64,000 nucleotides of DNA from Termitidicoccus mucosus (GCF_038725785.1 NZ_CP109796.1:7192501-7256500); one strand, 5' to 3'; positions 18,101 through 26,680 are shown, counted from the stretch's first letter. Notes: generated by a model from the sequence alone, not told the origin. Numbers and translations: made by a program.

Positions 18101-18577
18101 ACCGGTGTCGCCGAAAAAACGCCCGCGCTCCTGCGGACGAAGGCCGGCGACGGCGGCAGCCTGTTGCCCCGCGACGCCGACGGCCGGCTGACCGTCAGCC
18201 TGCCGCGCGGTGGCTGGGCGGTTTTAAGTTTTGACGCGCGCCGGGAGGATTTCTGGCCGTCCATGAAACCGCTCGAAACCGCGCCCGTGAAACTCGACCT
18301 GCCGGAGGGGTGGGGCGAGGGCCGCGCGTTCCGCATCCGCTCGCCGTTCGGGTTTGACTCCGTGTTTGTCGCGCTGACAGGCCGTCCCGCGCAAGGCCAT
18401 GCCCGGCTCGTCTTCGACGACGGTGGCTTGCCGCCTATCAACTGCGACACATTTCCCTACGAGTTCACCGCGGCGGACATTTCGCCCTCGCAGGACATCA
18501 CGCTGCGCCTCCGCCTGGAGTTGCCCGGGCAAGCCGCCATCGAAACGCCGCCGGTCACATTGAAGGGAACGCGATGA
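15116..18577 (+). CDS. Large secreted protein, CBM-like plus putative (alpha/alpha)6 glycosidase domain (paralogue 2)
   Basis: From the ATG at 15116, which exposes a signal peptide (MTSVPKTAAALLALCTVVLALAVPASAA), the product is 1153 residues. Residues 35-165 resemble a carbohydrate-binding beta-sandwich (LLIEPETFAVLGPW, GEYQVWTRSLDST, WWENVGARDLAAGAHTLEI). The middle and C-terminal parts match paralogue 1 at equivalent landmarks: RRRALPTLEFLLSR against RRRAIPTVEYMLSR, SYPGYYLTDHIAAFHRPDYP against NYPSYAYRNGYTTLHQKPDF, and CDTFPYEFTAADISPS against CSEFPFEFTVPVSD. The N-terminal module differs from that of paralogue 1, so the modules appear to have been shuffled onto one catalytic core. It lacks the family D palindrome. 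No CAZy family can be named. It overlaps the GH16 gene by four bases. Confidence 0.75.
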   Translation: MTSVPKTAAALLALCTVVLALAVPASAASENPAPNNTLLIEPETFAVLGPWDAKGNHIRSSNRPAVALAGFEIAEPGEYQVWTRSLDSTDNEKGARRFLLRIDGNPLDRESGQHGRDGLWWENVGARDLAAGAHTLEIDDTRRHFGRLEAILLTRTAFDPNSRERESLRRFYRPVIQPERVFPATAAPTPPGPGAKPLVEIRNADIAVRFFAAKSADGAPLVWRETVFLTDGDRLPPLAHGVEPLLAIAREPDAKAAFWDDVFPSWTNKETTAWRVAGREVTLAADIRDPFVAGSLLALPPAAVRALGPRSAETTCRSADGSLSATLRWTLPESGHLVRVEAEFSAPRDAFWSMAFAPGPLFPKSAVSAVQLPPLYQYRRLPVSPRLLLSSKTPHPLALVTARPGGFSRSVTVGVLADPETLTADWPAYDNASHGFTLTGLADGAQAHVFSPVPGGKNSRAAQGGRVSAAWQVAAAPLPWDAVMREADARLWKVRDYREPFANSLTEQALNLAGLLGDDAHAFWLPELKGPANIEAPSTVTHAAPLAYLAAATLARDADFYRRRALPTLEFLLSRPETHFALNAENNSYLSPKGARIAFDNSAQPAAVWEGADALLGRLNPWLRGYVDRQNHATAGQNTARAPGWSGRLALLRSQPSSPGKLLDDAVAEAAAWAARSLTANPARPLSESSFYNTSMYPAWWELLDLYELRNDRRLLDAAVDAAQQTVAGLYVHPVLPDANAPRTLNKGGSFSLRAPIWWGDGVELSRLGWTEEMLPKPRKRRAAPTTLALPEQIVPAWLTSPVGLGIEQPTSVQFAYRPPMSLIMLSSWAANLLRLSAITGDDYWRIFARGTLIGRAASYPGYYLTDHIAAFHRPDYPKNGPDLTSLYWHHVPPHFAMVLDYLFTDAETRTGGAVRFPYVRQLGYVWFSNRLPSGAPGKVFDDADCRPWLDRKAFGVDTPKVDFIGARSPGKFHLILLNQALGDTTARVRVDEGLTGVAEKTPALLRTKAGDGGSLLPRDADGRLTVSLPRGGWAVLSFDARREDFWPSMKPLETAPVKLDLPEGWGEGRAFRIRSPFGFDSVFVALTGRPAQGHARLVFDDGGLPPINCDTFPYEFTAADISPSQDITLRLRLELPGQAAIETPPVTLKGTR

Positions 18578-19926
18578 GTGAGCGGCAGGGCTGGGTGCCG
18601 TTCATAATCAAAAACATGAAAGTCCGATCATATTTATTATTAAGCCTCGCATCGATTGTTTTTATCGAGGCCCCGCTTTCCGCCGACCCGCCTCCGGGCG
18701 GCGAGTGGCGGCTGGTTTTCGCGGACGAGTTTGACTATGCGGACGCGGATCTGGACCGGGAGTGGATTTCGCAAAACGGCCCGAGCGGACATATCCTGAG
18801 CAGCCGATGGCGCGAAAACGCACGCGTAGAAAACGGTGTGTTAAAGCTGATTGGCAAAAAGGAAAATCGCGGCGGACAGGACTGGACCGCGGGAAATATC
18901 TGGACGAAAAAGCTCTTCAAATACGGCTACTTCGAGTGCCGCTATAAATACGCCGCAGCCACCGGGACGAACAATTCCTTCTGGTTGATGACACAGGGCT
19001 GGCAGCAGATTCCAGCCGGCAAAAAACGCTTCGAGATAGACATCAACGAGGGCCACTATCCCGACGAAATAAACGTGAACCTCCATAACTGGAGCGATTT
19101 TTGGACGGATGAAAAATCGGGAAAGAAGCGTCATGGCGCGTGGGGGAAAAGCATCTGCCTCTCGCCGCCCAGCGGAAAGCCCGGCAGGACGATATCGCTG
19201 GATGTGCCTGTCAGGACCCGGAAGATCAGGTTTTCCACCGGCCACGCCGAGCATTTTCATCTGAGGGAAATCCGTCTGTTTCCCAAAAACGACAAGGGCT
19301 ATTACCCCGATATCGAGGACGGCAAAACGGCCCGGGATTCCGGCGGCCTGGAAAACTACGCGCTGAAGGCAAAAGTCACCGCGCACAGCCCGCTTCATCC
19401 GCAGCACGCCTACACCAGGCCGGAGGCGGCGATCGACAACGACATTCGCACCTCGTGGATATTGGCGCCCGGAAAGGGAAAATTCATCGAGCTTGACCTG
19501 GGGGAGGAAAAGGAAATCGGGGCGGTGCAATTCCTGACCGGCTGGATGAACGGCGGGGAATACGTTCATTATATTCACGATTATAAAATCGAATACTGGG
19601 GCAACGGCCGCTGGGAGGAACTGGCGGTGCAGGAAAACGACCGCCTCGTGGCCGTGGATTTGGGCGCCGGGTTTCACACTTACGCGCTGGAGTGGAACGA
19701 GGACGAATTGATCTATTATTTCGACGATAAAATCATCCACCGGCGCAAAAATGACATCGCCCACTGGGAGTGCCCGGTCTGGCTCAGCCTCGCGATCATG
19801 TATTTCGCGGGCGACGTGACGGATGCCATCGACGGCAAGGCGATGACTGTGGACTACGTGAAAGTCTGGCAGCGTCCGGGCCTCGGCACCGTGAGGGACC
19901 GCGCCGCCGGCGAACCCTTGGAATAA
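18574..19926 (+). CDS. GH16 family glycosidase with inserted discoidin-like domain
   Basis: The 450-residue secreted protein begins WRLVFADEFDYADADLDREW, the usual GH16 N-terminus. It keeps the catalytic E-x-D-x-x-E set as EIDINE at residues 154-159. The second half of the catalytic fold resumes only at FHTYALEWNEDELIYYFDD (about 367). Between roughly 170 and 365 lies a discoidin (F5/8 type C)-like insert. The start ATG overlaps the upstream stop (ATGA) and follows GAAGGGA, suggesting translational coupling; the ATG at 18616 directly before the signal peptide is the alternative. The gene is visibly less GC-rich than its neighbours, for example around 18611-18670. GH16 enzymes cleave beta-1,3/1,4-glucans or galactans; the substrate is unknown. 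Confidence 0.82.
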   Translation: MSERQGWVPFIIKNMKVRSYLLLSLASIVFIEAPLSADPPPGGEWRLVFADEFDYADADLDREWISQNGPSGHILSSRWRENARVENGVLKLIGKKENRGGQDWTAGNIWTKKLFKYGYFECRYKYAAATGTNNSFWLMTQGWQQIPAGKKRFEIDINEGHYPDEINVNLHNWSDFWTDEKSGKKRHGAWGKSICLSPPSGKPGRTISLDVPVRTRKIRFSTGHAEHFHLREIRLFPKNDKGYYPDIEDGKTARDSGGLENYALKAKVTAHSPLHPQHAYTRPEAAIDNDIRTSWILAPGKGKFIELDLGEEKEIGAVQFLTGWMNGGEYVHYIHDYKIEYWGNGRWEELAVQENDRLVAVDLGAGFHTYALEWNEDELIYYFDDKIIHRRKNDIAHWECPVWLSLAIMYFAGDVTDAIDGKAMTVDYVKVWQRPGLGTVRDRAAGEPLE

Positions 19927-19937
19927 TAAAACACCCT

Positions 19938-22379
19938 ATGAATATGAGATCCCCGGTCTTTGCCGTCCTGTCGCTTTTGCTGCTTTGGCCCGCTTTTTTC
20001 GTCCGGACCATGGCAGGCGTGCCGCTGCTTTGGTATGAGCGGCCCGCGACGGAGTGGCTGGAGGCGCTGCCGGTCGGCAACGGACGCCTTGGGGCGATGG
20101 TTTACGGCGGCGGCGCCGCAGAGCAAATCCAGCTCAACGAAAGCACGGTCTGGTCGGGGCGGCCCGGCGAATACGACCGCGCGGGCGCGCACCGGCATTT
20201 GCCCGAAATCCGCCGGATGCTTTTCGGACGTAATTACAAAGGCGCGGCGGCGCTCGTCACGCGCGAACTTCTGGGCGACCGGCCGGCCGGGGCGTATCAA
20301 CTGCTCGGGAACCTTCGGCTCGACTTCGCGCTGCCGGGAGAAGTGTCGGACTACCGGCGCGAACTCGATCTCGACGCGGCGGTCGCCCGTGTGGCGTTTC
20401 GCTCGGGCGGGGTCGCGCACACCCGCGAGGTCTTTGCCAGCGCGCCGCATCAGGCCGTCGTCGTCCGGCTGGCCTGCGACCGGCCCGGCGCGCTCTCGTT
20501 TTCCGCCCGGCTGGACCGCGCGGAAGGCGCCGATGGCGCGTCCGATGGCGACGATGCCTTCGAGCTGCGCGGCCAGGCCGACCGGGGAAAACCCGACGCC
20601 GGCACCGCTTTTGTGGCGCGCCTGAGAATCGTCACCGAGGGCGGGAGCGTGCGCGCCGACGGCGGACGGTTGAGCGTGACCGGCGCGACCGCCGCCACGC
20701 TGGTCGTCACCGCCGCGACCGACTACCGTGATGCCACCGACCCGCGCGCGCGCTGCACCGCGCAAGCCGAGGCCGCCGTCGCGATTCCCTATGCACGCCT
20801 GCGCGCCGCGCACACCGCCGATTTTCAGACGCTGTTTCGCCGAGTGTCACTGGACCTTGGCGATGGCGCCGCGCCTGAAGCCGCCCTCCCCACGGACCGA
20901 CGGATCGAAAACGCACGTCACGCAGCGGAGTCCGACCCCGCGCTGGTCGCGCTCCATTTTCATTATGGACGTTACCTGCTCATCAGTTCGTCGCGCCCCG
21001 GCGGGCTCCCGGCGAATTTGCAGGGACTCTGGAACGACCGCCTTGAGCCGCCCTGGTTCTCGGGCTGGCACTTCGACCTCAACGCGCAGATGAACTACTG
21101 GCCCGCCAACACTGCATCCCTCGGCGAATGCCACGAGCCGCTCTTCGACCTCATCGACCGGCTTCGCGAAAACGGGCGAAAAACCGCGCGCGAGGTTTAC
21201 GGGTGCCGGGGCTTCGTCGTCTCGCATCGCACCAATGCGTGGCTGTTTACCGGCCCCGTCAAGGGCCTCATAATTTGGCCGACGGGCGCGGGCTGGCTTT
21301 GTCAGCATTATTGGACACACTACGAGTTCACGCGCGACGAGGCATTTTTGCGCGGGCGCGCGTGGCCGGCGATGCGCGAGGCGGCGGAGTTTTTCCTCGA
21401 CTGGCTCGTGCCCGCGCCGGACACCGGGCTGCTGGTCGCCGGCCCGTCCATCTCGCCGGAAAACGCGTTTCTGCTGCCCGGCGGCGGCTTCTCCTCGCTC
21501 GACATGGGACCGGCGATGGACCAGCAGATCGTCGCGGAGCTTTTTGACCACTGCCTCGCCGCGGCAAAAATCCTCGGCATCCGTGACGCGTTTACCGACG
21601 AGGTCGCATCCGCCCGGAAACGTCTCGCGCCGACCCAAACCGGCACGGATGGGCGCATCCTCGAATGGTCCACCGAGCGACCCGAGCGCGAACCCGGCCA
21701 TCGGCACTTCTCGCATCTTTACGCGGTTTATCCCGGCGACGCCATCACGCCGCGGGCCGCGCCGGAACTCGCGGAGGCCGCGCGCAAATCCCTGCTCGCC
21801 CGCGCCGAAGGCAGCGCGGACAGCGCCCGCGCGCTCAACATCAGCGACAACAGCAACGTAGGCTGGAGCCTCGCGTGGAATGCCTGCCTCTGGGCGCGGC
21901 TCGGCGACGCCGCGCGCGCGCGCGATGCCCTCGGCAGATTGCTGCGCCGCTGCACCGCGCCGAACCTGATGGACACGCACCCGGCCAAGAACACGCCCCG
22001 CGGCGTATTCCAGATCGACGGCAACCTCGGCGCGACCGCCGCCGTCGCGGAGATGCTCCTGCAAAGCCATGAGGACGAAATCGCGCTCCTGCCCGCGCTG
22101 CCCGCCGCGTGGGCGGACGGTGCCTTTTCCGGCCTGCGCGCGCGCGGCGGCTTCACCGTCGCGGCGGCGTGGCGGCGCGGTGTGTTGAGCGAGGCGCAGA
22201 TCACCGCCGCGACTGCCGGTCCGTGCGCCGTGCGCGCGCCGGCTTCCGTCTCTGTTTTTGCCGAGGGAGCGCGCGTCGCCAAAAGCCATCCCGCGGAGTC
22301 CGGCGACGGCACGCACCTTGTCCGCTTCGAGGCGGCCGCCGGAGCCACGTATCAACTGCGGCCCGATTTGCCGCGCTAA
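19938..22379 (+). CDS. Secreted GH95-type alpha-L-fucosidase
   Basis: The 813-residue protein has a signal peptide and then the GH95 opening PLLWYERPATEWLEALPVGN and GRLGAMVYGG. Other blocks are IQLNESTVWSG, GLPANLQGLWN, LNAQMNYWPANTASLGECHE (about 380-400), LNISDNSNVGWSLAWNACLW (near 635) and IDGNLGATAAVAEMLLQ (near 692). Both the length and this series match inverting GH95 enzymes, which remove alpha-1,2-linked L-fucose or L-galactose from plant xyloglucan, pectin side chains or mucins. The gene starts 11 bp after the GH16 stop and ends 25 bp before the esterase gene, so these are probably one transcript. The ATG at 19938 is chosen because it places the signal peptide at the N-terminus. Confidence 0.9.
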   Translation: MNMRSPVFAVLSLLLLWPAFFVRTMAGVPLLWYERPATEWLEALPVGNGRLGAMVYGGGAAEQIQLNESTVWSGRPGEYDRAGAHRHLPEIRRMLFGRNYKGAAALVTRELLGDRPAGAYQLLGNLRLDFALPGEVSDYRRELDLDAAVARVAFRSGGVAHTREVFASAPHQAVVVRLACDRPGALSFSARLDRAEGADGASDGDDAFELRGQADRGKPDAGTAFVARLRIVTEGGSVRADGGRLSVTGATAATLVVTAATDYRDATDPRARCTAQAEAAVAIPYARLRAAHTADFQTLFRRVSLDLGDGAAPEAALPTDRRIENARHAAESDPALVALHFHYGRYLLISSSRPGGLPANLQGLWNDRLEPPWFSGWHFDLNAQMNYWPANTASLGECHEPLFDLIDRLRENGRKTAREVYGCRGFVVSHRTNAWLFTGPVKGLIIWPTGAGWLCQHYWTHYEFTRDEAFLRGRAWPAMREAAEFFLDWLVPAPDTGLLVAGPSISPENAFLLPGGGFSSLDMGPAMDQQIVAELFDHCLAAAKILGIRDAFTDEVASARKRLAPTQTGTDGRILEWSTERPEREPGHRHFSHLYAVYPGDAITPRAAPELAEAARKSLLARAEGSADSARALNISDNSNVGWSLAWNACLWARLGDAARARDALGRLLRRCTAPNLMDTHPAKNTPRGVFQIDGNLGATAAVAEMLLQSHEDEIALLPALPAAWADGAFSGLRARGGFTVAAAWRRGVLSEAQITAATAGPCAVRAPASVSVFAEGARVAKSHPAESGDGTHLVRFEAAAGATYQLRPDLPR

Positions 22380-22404
22380 CCTTCACTCCTCCGTCTCACG
22401 CCCG

Positions 22405-24027
22405 ATGAAATCACACAGAAACCTGTCCGGACTGGCGGCTGCCATGGCCGTGACGCTGGCCGCCGCCAGTGCCGCGCATGCCGCCTCTTCGTTTGTCCCG
22501 CTGCCCGTCGCCCGTGTGACAAAAACCGGCCAGTCCGTGCCCGGCGCCGAAAGCCGCGGCGTGCTCGCCAACGAGCCCGGCTGCGCCGCCGGCGTGACGC
22601 TGGAGTTTGACCTCGCATCGTTTGCATTCGGGCAGACGCCCTGTGCCCGGCTCAAGCTCGGCGATCTGGAAAAAATCCCGGTCAAGCGTCCCGGCCAGTC
22701 CGCCGGGGTCGCGCGCGGCGCGTTGCATGTGCTGGCCGTCGCCCCGGACGGCGCGGAAACGCTCGCGGGCAGCCTGCCCGTGAAGCCGGGCGGCACGAAC
22801 AAAAACTGCGTCGTGGATATCACCGACGCCGTCAATGCCGCGCTCGCCCAAACCGGCGGCGGGACGAAAAAAATCCGTCTCGCCGCGCGCATCACCGGCG
22901 CGCCGCTGCCGCTTGAGGTTTACGCGCTCGCCGATGACGTCCCCGTGCTCGAACTCGCCTCGCCCGAAGGCTGGACGGACGACTGGCGCGAGCGCGTCGC
23001 GCCGGTCACCGGCGGGCCGGTCGTTTACCGCGAGGCGTGCCTTGCGCTGGCCGGCAAGCGCGACACCGAGGTCGTGTTGTCGCTGCTTTATCCGGCGAAA
23101 AAAATCATCGAGGTGGTGCGCCTCGGCACCGGCGAAAAATTGCGCGAGGGTGCGGACTGGATTTTGCGCGAAGGCAAACTGGTGCTGCCCGCCAGCACCG
23201 CCGCGCCGGTGCAAGTCGCAGACGAATTTTTCCTGTCGGAGCGCAAGGACAAACAGGGCAACATCACGCTGGTGCGCAGCCCCGTCAAATTGAAGGAAGG
23301 CGGCTGGTATCACGAGCGCCAGATGGAGGTGACTTACGAGCCTGCGGCGCGCGACTGGCGGTGGCCCGCCGCGCTTTCCGGCATCGACGACCTGCCGCGC
23401 ACGAAAAGGCTCCTCGCCGCAAAGGCCCCGCTCTCGGTGATTGTTTTTGGCGACAGCATCTCGGCCGGTTTCAATTGTTCGCGCCTCGACGGCCTGTGGC
23501 CCTACCAGCAGGCTTACGGCGAGCTGGTGGCGCGCGAACTCCGCCGTGTTTACGGCGCGCCGGTCACCCTGATGAACCACGCCCGCGCCGGCGGCACTTC
23601 GGGCCATGCCGCCACGCAGGCCGATGCGCAGGTGGCCTGGTTCAAGCCCGATCTCGTGCTGCTCGCCTTCGGGATGAACGAGCGCAACGAGGAGCGGCGC
23701 GTGGCGCACCGCGAAAACATGGAGAAAATCATCGACATCGTGCGCGCCCGCTCGCCGGAGACGGAATTCGTCATCATCACGCCGATGCTCAACAATTCCA
23801 ACCAGCCGGCCGGACTCGAGCCGGTGAAGTTCATCCGCGACGAGGCGCTGAAAATCCGCCGCCCGGGAATCGCGCGCGTGGACCTCACCGGCACCGAGAT
23901 CGCGATGCTGGAGCGCAAAAATTATCTCGATCTCTCCGGCAACGGCGTGAACCACCCGAACGATTTTCTCCACCGCATTTACGCGATGCGAGTCCTCGAA
24001 GTGCTTCTCCCGCGAAACAAACCGTGA
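22405..24027 (+). CDS. Secreted SGNH/GDSL hydrolase
   Basis: The 540-residue protein has a signal peptide (MKSHRNLSGLAAAMAVTLAAASAAHA). A beta-rich N-terminal half of about 340 residues is followed by a C-terminal SGNH hydrolase domain. The nucleophile motif VFGDSISAG places Ser at residue 351. Block II is seen in NHARAGGTSG, block III in FGMNERNE, and the catalytic His probably in NGVNHPNDFLHRI. Such enzymes deacetylate or otherwise de-esterify polysaccharides. In this position, directly behind rhamnosidase, GH16 and fucosidase genes, a role in removing acyl groups from the same glycan is a reasonable inference. It appears to be the last gene of the block. Confidence 0.82.
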   Translation: MKSHRNLSGLAAAMAVTLAAASAAHAASSFVPLPVARVTKTGQSVPGAESRGVLANEPGCAAGVTLEFDLASFAFGQTPCARLKLGDLEKIPVKRPGQSAGVARGALHVLAVAPDGAETLAGSLPVKPGGTNKNCVVDITDAVNAALAQTGGGTKKIRLAARITGAPLPLEVYALADDVPVLELASPEGWTDDWRERVAPVTGGPVVYREACLALAGKRDTEVVLSLLYPAKKIIEVVRLGTGEKLREGADWILREGKLVLPASTAAPVQVADEFFLSERKDKQGNITLVRSPVKLKEGGWYHERQMEVTYEPAARDWRWPAALSGIDDLPRTKRLLAAKAPLSVIVFGDSISAGFNCSRLDGLWPYQQAYGELVARELRRVYGAPVTLMNHARAGGTSGHAATQADAQVAWFKPDLVLLAFGMNERNEERRVAHRENMEKIIDIVRARSPETEFVIITPMLNNSNQPAGLEPVKFIRDEALKIRRPGIARVDLTGTEIAMLERKNYLDLSGNGVNHPNDFLHRIYAMRVLEVLLPRNKP

Positions 24028-24152
24028 TTTATCACCGGCATGCTTCCGCCCCAAGATTAAGGACTGACACCGGCTATCACCCCGCGCCGAGGCACAAAGG
24101 AGACCAGTGACTCGGGCTTGTCACGCTGCCGGAAGGGAGTGAGGGTTGGCGC

Positions 24153-24181
24153 GTCATGAAGGCAATCTTTGCCCTCATGAC
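24153..24181. promoter_or_regulatory. Palindromic site upstream of FAD oxidoreductase
   Basis: GTCATGAAGGCAA and TTGCCCTCATGAC form a nearly perfect dyad with a 3-bp centre, 27 bp before the ATG at 24208. No T-run follows, so an operator or leader hairpin is more likely than a terminator. Confidence 0.4.
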
Positions 24182-24207
24182 CCACGTATCACTAACCAGA
24201 ATACTCC

Positions 24208-25623
24208 ATGAACGCGTCATTTCCTGAGCAAAAATTCGCACTCGATATCAAAGGCGGACCGGACTGCGACGTGCTGGTCGCGGGCGGCGGCGTGTCCGGC
24301 GCGGTGGCCGCGATCGCGGCGGCGCGGACCGGCGTGCGCGTGCTGCTGGTCGAGGAGCAAGGCTTTTTGGGCGGCTCGCTCACCGCGATGGGCGTGGGGC
24401 CGATGATGAGTTTTCACAACCCAGCCGGGAAGCAGGTGGTGCGGGGCATCGCCGACGAAATCATCGCGCGGTTGCAGGCGCGCGGGGCCAGCACGGGGCA
24501 TATCCCCGACACGACCACTTATTGCAGCACGGTCACGCCGTTTGACAGCGAGGAACTGAAAATCGAGCTGGAAACGATGCTGGCGGAAGCGGGCGGGCGC
24601 GTGCTTTACCATACGCAGATCGCCGCGGTCGAAAAGGCGAAGGACGGCGCGCTGGCGCGCGTGATTGTGTGCAACAAGGCCGGGTTGATGTCGCTCGCGG
24701 CCAAGGTGTTCGTGGACGCGACCGGCGACGCCGACCTGGCGGTGCGCGCGGGCGTGCCGTTCCAACTCGGGCGCGAGAAGGACTGCGCCGCGCAGCCGAT
24801 GACCACGAACCTGAAGCTTGCCAACGTGGACACCGCCGCCATCCGCGCCTACGCGCTGGCGCATCCGGAGGAGTTTTTGTTTCACCCGTGCGGCCCGGAG
24901 GAGGCGGCGCGCCGGTTGCGCGAGTCGCCGCGCATCAGCCTGGCGGGTTTTCTGAGCGCGTGGAAGGCCGCCCGCGAACGCGGCGAGGTGGATGTGCCGC
25001 GCGACCAGGTGCTGTTTTTCGAAACGGCGGAGCCGGGGGTCGTGATCCTGAACACGTCGCGCGTGACCGGGCTCGACGCGACCGACCCGTTCCAGCTCAG
25101 CCGGGCCGAGGCCATCGGGCGCAAGCAGTGCGCGCAGATTTTTGCGTTCCTCAAAAAGCACGCCGTCGGTTTCGCCGGCGCGATTCGCATGGACACCGCG
25201 GCCAAGATCGGCGTGCGGGAGAGCCGGCACATCAAGGGTCGCCACATCCTGACGGCGGAGGATTTGCTGTCGGCGCGCGCCTTTGACGACGCGGTGGCGC
25301 TCGGTGCATATCCCATCGACATCCATTCGGCGGACGGCCAGGCGGTGACCAACACCACGCATCTGAAGCCCGACTCGGCCTACCAGATTCCGTTGCGCAG
25401 CCTGCTCGTGGAGCAGCCGGCGAACCTGGTCGTGGTCGGGCGCTGCATCAGCGCGACGCACGAGGCCTCGGCGGCGTTTCGCGTGACGCCGATTTCCATG
25501 GCGATCGGGCATGCGGGCGGCGTGGCGGCGGCGGAGGCCGCGGCGCGCGGGGTCGTCCCGTCCGAGGTGCCGTTTGGCGCGATCCGCGAACGTCTGCTCG
25601 CGCAAGGTGCGCAATTGCCGTAG
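24208..25623 (+). CDS. FAD-dependent oxidoreductase (FAD_oxidored type)
   Basis: This 471-residue protein opens with a Rossmann dinucleotide fold: CDVLVAGGGVSGAVAAIAAA (20-39), ending in the acidic VEE at 48-50 that would hold the FAD ribose. FLGGSLTAMGVGPMMSFHN follows, typical of the family once annotated FAD-dependent oxidoreductase in polysaccharide loci of Verrucomicrobia and Planctomycetes. VFVDATGDADLAVRAG and the C-terminal SAAFRVTPISMAIGHAGGVAAAEA complete the FAD site. It has no signal peptide. It follows the glycan block after 180 bp, so it may oxidise a sugar-derived product, but that link is only positional. The insertion sequence begins 53 bp downstream. Confidence 0.8.
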   Translation: MNASFPEQKFALDIKGGPDCDVLVAGGGVSGAVAAIAAARTGVRVLLVEEQGFLGGSLTAMGVGPMMSFHNPAGKQVVRGIADEIIARLQARGASTGHIPDTTTYCSTVTPFDSEELKIELETMLAEAGGRVLYHTQIAAVEKAKDGALARVIVCNKAGLMSLAAKVFVDATGDADLAVRAGVPFQLGREKDCAAQPMTTNLKLANVDTAAIRAYALAHPEEFLFHPCGPEEAARRLRESPRISLAGFLSAWKAARERGEVDVPRDQVLFFETAEPGVVILNTSRVTGLDATDPFQLSRAEAIGRKQCAQIFAFLKKHAVGFAGAIRMDTAAKIGVRESRHIKGRHILTAEDLLSARAFDDAVALGAYPIDIHSADGQAVTNTTHLKPDSAYQIPLRSLLVEQPANLVVVGRCISATHEASAAFRVTPISMAIGHAGGVAAAEAAARGVVPSEVPFGAIRERLLAQGAQLP

Positions 25624-25676
25624 CGGCGGCGAGGCCGCCGCCAGTTTAATGCCAATTCCCAATGAAATTCACACTT

Positions 25677-26680
25677 TATAGCATTTCAAATAAAGTTGTA
25701 ACCTAAAGGGAGAGAGATAAGGAAGAGAGGATGAAGAAAGCGATATCGATGGATCTGAGAGAGAGGATAGTGGAGGCGTATGACGGGAAGGAGGGGAGCA
25801 GGGAAGAGGTGGCGAGGAGGTTCAAGGTGTCGTTGGAGCTGGTGAAGAAGCTGCTCAGGCAGAGGAAAAGGACGGGGGATTTGAGGCCGAGGTATAGGTA
25901 TTGCGGGAGGAAGGCGAAGGTGCTGCCGGAGCATGGGCAGGCGTTGAAGCAACTGATCGCCCAAGAGCCGGAGCTGACGCTGGCGCAGATGAAGGAGCGG
26001 CTGGGGCTGGACTGCACGATTGGGGCGATCCACTGGGTGCTCAAGAAGATGGGGCTGACATATAAAAAAAGACGCTCCATGCGGCTGAGCAAAACCGGGC
26101 GGACATCGCGAAAGCGCGCCGCCGATGGAGACGCGGCCAAAGCGGGCTCGACCCGGCCCGGCTGGTCTTTATCGACGAGTCGGCGGCCAAGACGAACATG
26201 ACGCGCTTGCGCGGTCGCGCGCCCAAGGGCCAACGACTGGTCTGCCATGCCCCGCACGGGCATTGGGGCACCACCACGATGATCTCCTCGGTGCGGCTGG
26301 ACGGCACCACCGCCTGCATGACCATCGAGGGTGCCACCAATACCGAGGTCTTCCAGTCCTATGTTCGCGAGATACTCGTGCCCACGCTTCGGCCCGCAGA
26401 CATCGTCGTCATGGACAACCTTGGCGCCCACAAAAACGACCGGACGCTCGCCCTCATCGAACAAGCCGGCGCACAGGTCCGCTTCCTTCCCGCTTACTCT
26501 CCCGATCTCAACCCCATCGAAATGATGTGGAGCAAGGTCAAGGCCCTCCTTCGCAAGGCCCAGGCTCGCACCCACTCCGATCTGCTCAACGCCATCGCCT
26601 CGGCCTTGCTCGCCGTCTCCCCTCAGGATGCCCTCGGCTGGTTTTCCGCATGCGGTTATAACTTTATTTGAAATGCTATA
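25677..26680 (+). mobile_element. IS630-family insertion sequence, apparently intact
   Basis: Terminal inverted repeats of 27 bp lie at 25677-25703 and 26654-26680 and match at 26 positions. Each begins TATAGCATTTCAAATAAAG from its outer end. TA occurs at both outer edges, as expected for the TA target of IS630/Tc1-type elements. The element is about 1 kb and carries one transposase in two overlapping frames. Its right end abuts the REP palindrome at 26681-26747. Confidence 0.92.
25731..26671 (+). CDS. IS630-type transposase made by -1 frameshift
   Basis: The first frame (25731-26201) encodes a helix-turn-helix region: MKKAISMDLRERIVEAYDG, SREEVARRFKVSLELVKKLL and LGLDCTIGAIHWVLKKMGLTYKK. 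It then loses family resemblance. The second frame (to 26671) carries the DDE catalytic core. D1 is in VFIDESAAKTNM, D2 in IVVMDNLGAHK, and E in YSPDLNPIEMMWSKVK. The frames join at the A7 run 26064-26070. Slipping back one base gives TYKKKTLHAAEQNRADIAKA and a continuous protein of about 313 residues, the normal size. This is the usual programmed -1 arrangement of IS630 elements, so the gene is probably functional. Confidence 0.88.
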
